Assembly: GCA_947652115.1 (NCBI GenBank)
Contig: OX393566.1
Span: 14,602,325-14,666,324 of the forward strand
Reading direction: 5' to 3'
DNA: 64,000 nucleotides
Source: Blastomussa wellsi
Taxonomy: Eukaryota; Cnidaria; Anthozoa; Scleractinia; Plerogyridae
Shown: piece by piece, positions 10,639-18,466 of the stretch
Numbering within the stretch: the stretch's first letter is position 1
Layout of the letters: the number at the start of each line of letters is the position of its first letter
Notes under the pieces: model-generated
The model's database searches: none
Told to the model about the DNA's origin: nothing
Seen by the model: only the letters and a program-made list of their open reading frames with translations
Made by a program: the position numbers and the translations under genes

Positions 10639-11489
10639 ATGATGCAAGAAATACAGGGCGCGGCAAGCGCAAAAGAATGGCGAAGATTTTCTTGGGACAA
10701 ACAAGCGGCTGAGCAAGATGCGAAGCGAAAAAAAGACGAAGAAGAGTACAATCGCCACAAAGCAGAGCTGGAAAGGGTGGAAAAAATTGTGCAATTGAAA
10801 AAGGTGACCCCAAAAGTAAATTTCGGGTTGTATTGTCTGGAAACGACGGGAAAATCACCAATGTGTTTGCAACAAAAGCTCTGCAAAAAATTGTTTCGGA
10901 ATGCCTGGACATTTTCGAAACGTCCGAAACGGACTGGTATGGCAGAACGACTTTCTGGCTTCCTTCTTTCTGCAAGCTTGGAGGTTTGGAAATGCAGATA
11001 GAGAAGCCGCAAAGTTTCTGCAACGACGAAGGGACAAATATTGTATGGAACCCAATACGAGTTGTTTCCACCCCAGACCCGCAAAGAGCTGCAATTTTGC
11101 AAGCGATTGCAGAGGAGAGCACAAAATACGATATTCTTCGAGAAAAGCTGTACGAAAAAGAAACGGAGTTCGAAAAAGTAGTGGCGCCGAAAAACAAGGA
11201 GACAAAAAGACCAATAGACTTGCAGCCCGGCGAATTCAAGTGCAAGAAGTTTGCTTCCACAACTTTTCGAAACTCTCCACGAGCCATAAATTTTGTGTTT
11301 CCGGTTGGAGAGGACGGGCAGCCAACAACAGATGAGGAAACCCCAATACAAGGCTATTTTCTGCAAAAAGAGGTGGAAAATCTTGGAGGCATTGAGTTCC
11401 TCGAAAAAAGAACAACGCCATTGCTTTGCAGAATCGGGCAAGAGAGAACCACACCACAAAAAAAGAAGGACAGACTTGCTCTGGCGTAG
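10639..11489 (+). pseudogene. Element U gene b: conserved uncharacterised protein, first copy
   Basis: The region begins with a charged, coiled-coil-like stretch (KRKKDEEEYNRHKAELERVEK) in one frame. A frameshift near 10830 leads into a second frame open from 10833 to the stop at 11489 (218 residues). That second part aligns along its whole length with the minus-strand frame at 63324-63983. Shared blocks include NPIxVxxxPDP, KSPR/NSPR followed by FxFPxGEDGxP, TDEETP, YFLxxE and a Lys/Thr-rich end, xxTTPxKKK. I estimate about half the residues are identical. Conservation between two independent copies shows this is the real coding strand. In both copies it converges on gene c. Function unknown. 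Confidence 0.6.
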
Positions 11490-11516
11490 AAACCAAGAAC
11501 ATGTCTAGACAATTGT

Positions 11517-12397
11517 CTATGCAACAATTTGGCCGCCAGGAAGGCAGAAAACAAAATCCCCGTAGAAAGCAACAACGAAAAGTTCTCCAAGATTCCAGGA
11601 TTTCCATTTTATCGCATGTTCCGGTGTGATTTTGCCCACAATTGTGGCAATATTTTGGTTCTCCTTTGTTTCTGCATATTTGCAGAGAGAATCCCAATCT
11701 TCCCAATATTCCGTTTCTTCTTGTTTCTCATACTTTTTTCTACATTCTTTGAACTGCTCGCATCGAAAGTGTGGTAGAACACCTCTGCCGTAGACCAATT
11801 CCATCTAGAATATCTATTGTTGCATGTTTCCAATTGTGAGCACTTTCTAGTCCATTGGCTGCAAAACTTTCTTCCCAGACTTCTGTGGTCTTTGCAAGAT
11901 CTGCTGCTGCTCTGGTGCTGCAGTGTTTTCTGCAGGGCTTCCTCTCTGTGCAGTGCTTGCAGCCTGCCACCCAAGATATTTCGGTCGCAGTGTTGACAGA
12001 AGAAGGAGGGCAGAACCAATCCCACCAACAATCCCAACAACCTGCACAACACCCGCAACAGCAGACGTTGCGGCATTGGCGGCGCCCGATATTCTGTCTG
12101 TTTGCTCTCGAACAGCATTGCTGTTGTTTCTATGCTCTCCAGGTTTCCTTCACTTTTTTCTTCCACTTCCTCTTCCAATCCCTGCAAACATTCCCCAATC
12201 TCGTCAACATCTTCGTAGTGGCTTTCTTGGGTCTCCAGCAACAAATCCATATTTTTCTGCAGGTCCTGCACACAGGCCAGGATCTGCGGCAGAATTTCTG
12301 CGGTTTCTGCGGGCCATGCAGCTGCTGTTGCATGTTTCCCAATTGTATCTGTGCATTGTTGTATATTCCCTTGCAATTTCTCAACAATTTGCAACAA
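11517..12397 (-). pseudogene. Element U gene c: coiled-coil / Gly-rich hydrophobic protein, first copy
   Basis: From ATG 12397 on the minus strand the protein starts MLQIVEKLQGNIQQCTDTIG, followed by a long acidic helical/coiled-coil region to about 12115. A hydrophobic Gly/Val-rich segment comes next (VVGIVGGIGSALLL in a second frame, about 12045-12000) that could span or insert in a membrane. A third frame (ATG 11804) holds a compact C-terminal domain with PHFRCEQF, WEDWDSL, IVGKITPE and GELFVVAF...GDFVFCLPGGQIVA, ending at 11517. All three parts have counterparts in the second copy (61752-63314), so the gene is real but this copy has at least two frame changes. It lies convergent with gene b, with 27 bp between stops. 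Function unknown; a membrane role is inference. Confidence 0.5.
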
Positions 12398-12455
12398 TTT
12401 CTTAGCAATTGCTCAACAATTCTCAACAGGGAATATACAGCAATGCACAGATACA
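12344..12455. repeat. Inverted repeat with iterated CAACAATT motifs between genes c and d
   Basis: The left arm 12344-12370 (tgtatctgtgcattgttg then tatattccct) is matched by the right arm 12428-12455 (agggaatatacagcaatg then cacagataca) with one mismatch. The 57-bp loop holds caacaattt, gcaacaattt, an agcaattgct palindrome and caacaattctcaac. The left arm is also the start of gene c, and the divergent gene d begins just past the right arm. It could be a promoter/operator, a replication origin or an element end. Confidence 0.75.
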
Positions 12456-12521
12456 CCAGGGATACCTGAGACACCAATTTGGAGGCGGTGCCAAAGTACA
12501 AAACTGCAAAAAATATCTGCA

Positions 12522-12659
12522 ATGCCGCTAGCAAAAGCACTTTCCCCCGAGGAAATTCGAGAAATTGTCGCTGCAAGAGGAAAACTAGCACCCAAGGAGG
12601 TACAAAACAAATTCGGTATTGGCACAACAAGGCTCTACAGTATGGCGCGCCATGTGTAG
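12522..12659 (+). CDS. Element U gene d: 45-residue HTH-like protein
   Basis: The frame from ATG 12522 to TAG 12657-12659 encodes a short basic protein: a linker MPLAKAL, then SPEEIREIVAARGKLAPKEV and QNKFGIGTTRLYSMARHV. The second half has the spacing of a helix-turn-helix (A/K..V..KFGIG..RLY), like recombinase- or sigma-type DNA-binding helices. It is intact. The frame is open further upstream to 12351, but that part is only an inverted copy of the start of gene c, so I chose the internal ATG. It diverges from gene c across the inverted repeat, where it could act as a regulator or terminus-binding factor (inference). Confidence 0.4.
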   Translation: MPLAKALSPEEIREIVAARGKLAPKEVQNKFGIGTTRLYSMARHV

Positions 12660-12693
12660 CAAAATCCCTTTTCGACACATTACAACACATTAC

Positions 12694-12815
12694 TTACTTA
12701 CTTACTTAATCCTCTTCGTGCTCGGTAGCACATAAGGCCGACACCAACGAAGAAAAATACTGCCTGTCAGATGCCCAATGCTGGACCTGGCTCCAACTCC
12801 AGCCAACCTCTTTCA
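12694..12815 (-). mobile_element. 5'-truncated LINE/SINE insertion with 15-bp target duplication
   Basis: The 15-mer attacaacacattac occurs at 12679-12693 and 12816-12830. Between them is a 122-bp insert starting with an acttacttactta run, i.e. a minus-strand element ending in a short (TAAG)n tail and carrying a gtgctcggtagcacataagg block. An exact duplication plus a simple-repeat tail is the signature of target-primed reverse transcription. It interrupts sequence just past gene d of element U. Confidence 0.85.
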
Positions 12816-13859
12816 ATTACAACACATTACGAGTCATCATGTGTCGAAAGGCATCGACATAGCTCGACATAAGTAACGTGATCTGTTCATCATGAAAGAC
12901 TATCTCGAAATTATATTGGTTTCCATGGCTATAACAGGTAATACTATCTTGAAATAGATCGTTTCCATGGCTATACCATGTAACTCGAATCTCGAAATTG
13001 ATGGGTTGCTATGGCTATACCATGTAACACGAACTTCGCTCACAACTCCTTCCCAGTTTTCGCTCTTCTCTTCAAGTGCGAACTTCAGATCAAGTGGCCA
13101 TTTTCATCTTTTATACTTCAAGAGTTCTAGTCAACGACTGAGGTTTTTATGTTTAGTCTACATTTTGTTATTGGCTTACAATCAATTTATCATGGCGCCT
13201 TCAACGATCTCGGTCGTCTTTATCCTTCTTTTATGCATGGTTCATGTCGAAAGGTGAGATTTATAGCTGTTGAGCCGGGCTGCATTTCATCTGATTTCAT
13301 GTTGCGTTTATTCGCGGTTAATATGTTCACGGAATACTGCATGTTACCGATCTGTGTGTTTATTTAAGCTAAGTTATGGTGGCTCAATCATTTTATTTGT
13401 GGAAGGTCACCAGCAAAGATATGAGCAAAATACAGTTGATGATGAGTAAGCAGAGTTTATCAAATGTTACATGTACACTGTATGTCCAATTGAAGTTACA
13501 TTTTCACAGATACTTTATCATGTAGTTAAAGAAAAAGTCTGTCCCAGTGTTTTTGGTGCACAAGGGAATAACCATTGTATATTTTTTTCCTGGTTCCTCT
13601 TTTCTTTCCATTTTGAATCTGCTGCTGTGCTGTACTGATACAACTATAACTTTCCTAAAAGTAAACCAGTGAATAGTGTCATACTATTAAGTTTGGTTTG
13701 ACTCTCGAATGGAATAGGCAACTACTTTTAATTACTAGCACTCTTTCCATTCCACTTACCTGCCCTATTAAAATTAAAGATGTGCATGCTGCTTTCATTA
13801 CAAATGTTGACATTCATACTTTATATAATCTTGATATTTTCTATCAATATTTTATATAG

Positions 13860-15170
13860 GACCGATGCCAACCGGCAACTGCAACAGTTTGTTGCATCTG
13901 TTTTGTCGTTGTTGCAGGAATTAAATAGGTGTCGCGATTCTCCTTTGGACAGGGAGAACGCAGACCATTTACTCCTTAGATTGGGCGCTGCGATTCGTCA
14001 CATGCACCAAGTGATAACCTTTGTTGAAAGGTCGCCACAGTTCTCACAGCGTGATCTGACTGACCTTAGAAATCTTGCCAAAGAGCTCAGATTAATTGAC
14101 GATCTATCCAGGGAACTTCCTGTCTTCACCCCTAGCTGCTATAGGGCTCCTGTTAGACGTACTGGCTCTGTTGGTCATCCTGCTTATGAAATTTCCAGGG
14201 AACAAATTATGCTTTTGCGTTCCTTTTACTTTTCTTGGACCAGAATTGCTAACATTATTGGTGTCTCAAGATGGACGATACACAGAAGAGCAAATGATAT
14301 GGATATACCTCCTTCATTTATGACCTATACTCCCATTCGAGATGCAGATTTGCAGCAAGTCGTGCAAGAAGAACTTGTATCTATGCCTCGTTGTGGTGAA
14401 CGTTACATGCAAGGTGCACTCAGAAGGCGCAGTATATGGGTCCAGAGATGGAGGGTTCGAGATGCCTTGATCAATCTGGATCCAATTGGCAGAGCTTGTC
14501 GTTGGGCACAGCAAATTCCTCGCAGGCCATATTACGTCATTGGCGACTTGTCATACATGGTGGCATTGATGGTTACTCTCGGTTGATTGTTTATCTCAGG
14601 TGCAGTGATAACAACAGGGCTTCGACAGTTTTGTCGTCGTTTCGACAATCAATTGTCACTTGGGGTTTGCCTTCACGTGTTAGAGCAGACGATGGAGGCG
14701 AAAACATTGCTGTCGGTGACCTGATGATTCAGTATAGGGGGGATGGCCGGGGCAGTTTTATTACTGGGCCAAGTGTTCACAACACAAGGATTGAGAGATT
14801 GTGGCGTGAAGTTGTTCACTGTATGTTGTACATTTTCAAAAATATATTTTTGCATCTTGAACAGATCGGTTTGCTTAGCCGCACTAACAATCTTGATCTG
14901 TATCCATTGCATTTTGTTTACATCCCAAGGATCAATTCCGCACTAGCCCAGTTTGTTGAGACATTTAACAATCACGGACTTTCAACAGAGCATGGCCTTT
15001 CTCCGCATCAGTTGTGGATTTCCGGCATCCTTAAGCATCATTCCTCTAATTATTCTGGTGTAAGAGGGATCATTGACAATACCATGCCAGAAGATCTGGT
15101 GATGACCCAGCAGCACCCTTACCTCAAGGGGATAATTTATCAGGAGTTGAGGTTGCCTCCATTTCACTAG
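13860..15170 (+). pseudogene. Integrase-like (DDE) transposase missing its first catalytic Asp
   Basis: A probable splice acceptor (tttatatag at 13851-13859) precedes the exon. The first frame (to about 14545) carries helical sequence and an HTH-like motif, IANIIGVSRWTIHRRANDM. The second frame (from about 14535 to the stop at 15170) carries a retroviral-integrase-type core: FVIHGGIDGYSR-like RLVIHGGIDGYSR, SRVRADDGGEN (second acidic residue) and HNTRIERLWREV (catalytic Glu), then TEHGLSPHQLW. The family is the rve-type 'integrase core domain' protein common in fish and cnidarians (IS3EU/Ginger-like; exact family uncertain). At the frame change about 15 residues expected to hold the first Asp (a WHID-like motif) are absent, so this copy should be inactive. 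An upstream non-coding exon ending in the donor aaag|gtgag at about 13254 is possible. Confidence 0.65.
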
Positions 15171-15189
15171 ATATTCCACATTATCTTGT

Positions 15190-15660
15190 TATGGTGCTGC
15201 ACGAATCATTTAATCCAGAGGAAGAAGATGGAAACCAAGGAATGAACATTTATTTTCAAGTTCGGCAATTTTTAATGCTTTTTTTGTCCTCCACAAGGTA
15301 ATGATTAATTCAAATTTCAGTGTTGGATTCAATCTTAGAAGAAAAGCATTTCATTGGATTATGGATTCCTGCATTCTGGATATGTGGGCAATGCTGACTC
15401 CTAAAATTTATATCCAGAGAATTTTAGTGGAGTTTGATGCAGCATAGTCTTTGTTGCTGTGAGTTGATGCATTATTTTATAGCCTTCATACTGAATGCAT
15501 CAATCAGTAATCTCATTCGCCCCTTCACTGAAGTTTTTTTTGGGGGATGTCACACAATGCTAACGAAGCATGCAACGTTCCGATACCCTTTCGGTGCGCT
15601 TTTTGAGACAAAATAGAACCACTACGTGGAACTTACCGGAGCCCAGTGGGACACAGGAGT
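15190..15660. other. Non-coding stretch after transposase
   Basis: A short open continuation (about 15166-15297 in another frame, acidic NPEEEDGNQGMN) may be the frameshifted C-terminus of the transposase. Beyond it I see nothing recognisable. Confidence 0.3.
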
Positions 15661-15672
15661 GCATAAATATAG

Positions 15673-15936
15673 TTAATCTCTCGCAGCCCTCCCCCCTGTT
15701 CTTTGATTCTCGATAAATTTTATGATGGAAGGTTCACTAAATGTAGATAGCTTTGATAAGTCGCTCTTATTCTCGATAAGTTTCACGATGGAAGGTTCAC
15801 TCTTAAGTAATCGCTCGTAAATTTGTCTCTCCAAATATTCACCCTTAAATTTTCGCTCATAAACTAGTGCATCGTAAAGGTTGGGGAACGTGTCGTTCCC
15901 CAAAAAGCTATAATCTTTCTCTTGACTGCCCTCCAT
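15673..15936 (-). CDS. Hypothetical 87-residue protein with internal repeat
   Basis: An uninterrupted minus-strand frame from ATG 15936 to TAA 15673. It is hydrophilic and helical, and contains two related segments, SEPSIVKLIENK and SEPSIIKFIENQ, encoded by a 63-bp tandem DNA duplication (about 15707-15739 and 15770-15802). The upstream sequence has a gccattttgaaa block typical of animal 5' ends but no clear promoter. I do not recognise the protein. It may be a small host gene, a first exon or chance. Confidence 0.3.
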   Translation of the reverse strand: MEGSQEKDYSFLGNDTFPNLYDALVYERKFKGEYLERQIYERLLKSEPSIVKLIENKSDLSKLSTFSEPSIIKFIENQRTGGRAARD

Positions 15937-16184
15937 GCCTCGTGCTTTTCAAAATGGCGGATAAAATTTCAATGAGCCAGCGAGCACTCCCAAAAGTAAT
16001 GAGCCAGCGATATATCTCCTTCAGCTGGGCCCCGGTAAAAAACGACACTGCGAAGGAAACTTTAATGATATAAAGCAGCCAAGAGGGACCCGTTGAAATG
16101 AAAATCTACTGCGAGTTCTATTTCGGTGGAATCACCTTAAGAACGAAATAGCTGAACTGTGTAATGCTCAAAGTTTCCACAAAC

Positions 16185-16665
16185 CTGCTCATCGTCAGAA
16201 GCCTGATCCCAGGACTGGTCCGACATCGCGGCGCGTTCCTGTAAAAAGTGAAATAAAATAAGCCACTCGAAAATTTTGACAAGATACTGGCCGTACTTTG
16301 TATTGTTAAAAAGCTACCAGGGTTATCGAGCAGAAGGACTTGGGATTAACGATAGGCGTGTTCTGGATTTTGGTTACTAAGAAGTGGGATAATATAGATT
16401 TATAACTGATTTTCCGTTGCATAAAACAATAAAAGATAACATTTCGTTTATTCAGTTCATTGTCAAGAGAAAATCTGAAATGAGATTTAATGTAAAAGTC
16501 TACTCAACTGAGAACATCTTGGCTGCAAAATAACAGCTGACGTAATACCATGCACGAGTACGGTATAAAAGATTGCGCAAAGATTACTGAAAAATGATTA
16601 AAATCCTACTATACCTCATTGTAGCGAGCAGACAGATCCGAAGGAGAATTTGACGGAGAACTCAT
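16185..16665 (-). CDS. Two candidate 5' exons of an unidentified spliced gene
   Basis: Exon 1 (16615-16665) reads MSSPSNSPSDLSARYNE and ends at a donor, GAG|GTATAG. Exon 2 (16185-16238) follows a pyrimidine-rich acceptor (cactttttacag|GAACGC), reads ERAAMSDQSWDQASDDEQ and ends at the donor CAG|GTTTGT. Both introns would be phase 0 and the joined frame stays open. The product would be a Ser/Asp-rich N-terminus. No convincing third exon was found below 16185, so the gene may be truncated or these exons spurious. Confidence 0.3.
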
Positions 16666-16669
16666 GTTA

Positions 16670-17340
16670 AAATGTATTCAGTGTAGCTAAAAGCGCTTTA
16701 ACTAAAAAAGTGGTGTGGTGAATCGGGCGTAATAATTCAGTCTGTGTCCTCCGAAAGCTTTTCAGCGAATGCTTGGCCTCACTCGGAAACAAATACCGTG
16801 TTACATGTGAACCGTCAATCTTGATAAGTTCGCCTGGGTTTTGTTTACCCATTTCCGGTGACCAAAGCGACAGCCGCGTGTTAAAAACAAAAGCACTATT
16901 ACATAAGATGACAGGGTTTTGAAGCTTACCATGTACTGATGTAATAAGTTGAAAACGTAGAGAGAATCTTTTTGATCCATTCATAATAGATATAATATCG
17001 TCAGGAACACGCGAAGAACAGATGTATCCGAGCGATCGCTCGTCTTTAATAATTTTATATTTCTGGAACTTGATGCTTGAAACTGGGAGACAGCCCTCCT
17101 CTCGAAGACCACTTTATGTAGCTTTCATATGACTAAAACATTGTCCCTGTCGGCTGCATGAGTAAAAATCCTGGGGAGTAAAAGTCCTGGGGAGAGTGAG
17201 TGCAGATAGACGTGTTTTCGAAGCTCTGGCTTAAGTGGCCTTTAAATGATGTAACTTTGAGTCTTAATCGGCCCTCTGTCACTCAAATTAGTATTGATAA
17301 AGTCAAAGAGCAATTGTCGACAGATGGTAAAAGTTCCCGC
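16670..17340. other. Non-coding stretch before LINE
   Basis: No protein-like frame is seen. A short direct repeat, aaa(a/g)tcctggggag, occurs twice at about 17166-17192. The 5' end of the following LINE is somewhere near 17300. Confidence 0.3.
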
Positions 17341-17379
17341 AAAAGACAATGAGAAAACGGTTCCCAGACGGACGAAGAT

Positions 17380-18142
17380 TTGTTAACGGTCGGCCATTGC
17401 TGTGATGCCTCGCTTAACCTGGCTGAGATCAACTCTAAACTTGACAAACTTCTTCACGTTGTCGCTGAATTTGATATGATCATAGCACGTATGACACAGT
17501 TAGAAGAAGAAAACAAGAAGTTAAAACTGGCTGCACAGCACACTGATATCGAGATAACAAACCTAAAAGCCACTACGGTCTTTGCCTGCGGTGGTGCAGA
17601 TACCAATAAAGAAGAACTTGATTCTCTCAAGCAAGATGTTACGAAACTAAAGCGTCGTAATATCAAACTAGAAGCCTACACAAGGAGAGAACATGTCAAG
17701 ATATTTGGTATCGAGGATGTACCAGGGGAATCTAATACTAGAACAGAAGAGCTGGTTCGTACTATGATGTGCGATAAGATGAATATTCCAAACAAAGACG
17801 TTGAAAGCTTCCATTTCGAACGAGTGCATCGAATTCCAACATGACAGGACAGACCATCCTCTTCCAAGCCGAGACCAATTATTGTGAAATTTAGTTTTTA
17901 CAAAGATAAGGAATATATGTGGTCTTTTGTTAAGAACCTAAAAGGCAGTGGATTGGAATTGCAAATGATTTTCCGAAGGAGATAGATGAAATACACGAAA
18001 AACTCTATCCAGTCTTGAAAGAGGCGAAGAAGGTAAAACAAAAAGCTCACTTTAAAGTCGATAAATTAATTATTAACGGACAGATATATAGAGGTGCGGA
18101 GACGGAAAAGCTTGAGCACTATGGTTTGATTATGAACAGTTA
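17380..18142 (+). pseudogene. LINE ORF1: coiled coil and RRM-like RNA-binding protein
   Basis: From 17380 the protein shows a Leu-heptad coiled coil (about residues 15-60 and 85-105) and then an RRM-type start, EAYTRREHVKIFGIEDV, as in L1 ORF1p, which binds LINE RNA as a trimer. An in-frame TGA at 17842-17844 interrupts it. The frame continues with PIIVKFSFYKDKEYMW and, after one more shift near 17950, with a conserved C-terminal domain (KLYPVLKEAKKVKQKAHFKV) to the stop at about 18142. One nonsense codon and one frameshift therefore inactivate an otherwise full ORF1. Confidence 0.7.
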
Positions 18143-18466
18143 AAGGTTCTGTTGACAGAGGGCCGAAGCGCCAAAGCATGCCAAACGATTGATTTTGTAG
18201 GTATATTTGTGTATGTTTTGACTGTGGTTATGTTTGCATCATTGTTTAATCCTGTCCTACTGTCATTAATTTTAGATAATTGTTGCAACATGTATATGCT
18301 TGTAATCATTAATCCTATGTTTAATTTCTGCATTTTCATGCATGTTCGTTTGAGATCTTGTTTTACTTTGGTTATTACAGTTTATCCCAATAAAGCGAGA
18401 TTAATATTTTCCTTATCATTACTTTTTGTGTTCTTTTGCAATCTAATTTGTATTCAATTCTAGCAC

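Noticed and set aside
10428..11459. 343-codon minus-strand reading frame opposite gene b
   Set aside because: The conserved copy at 63324-63983 aligns to the other strand. The long opposite frame is a by-product of codon composition.
11855..12469. 204-codon plus-strand frame opposite gene c
   Set aside because: Cys/Gln/Phe-rich shadow. Gene c evidence (two copies with a shared C-terminal domain) is on the minus strand.
13149..13367. Small plus-strand frame as a separate gene
   Set aside because: No motif. The region is better read as a possible untranslated exon (donor near 13254) of the downstream transposase gene.
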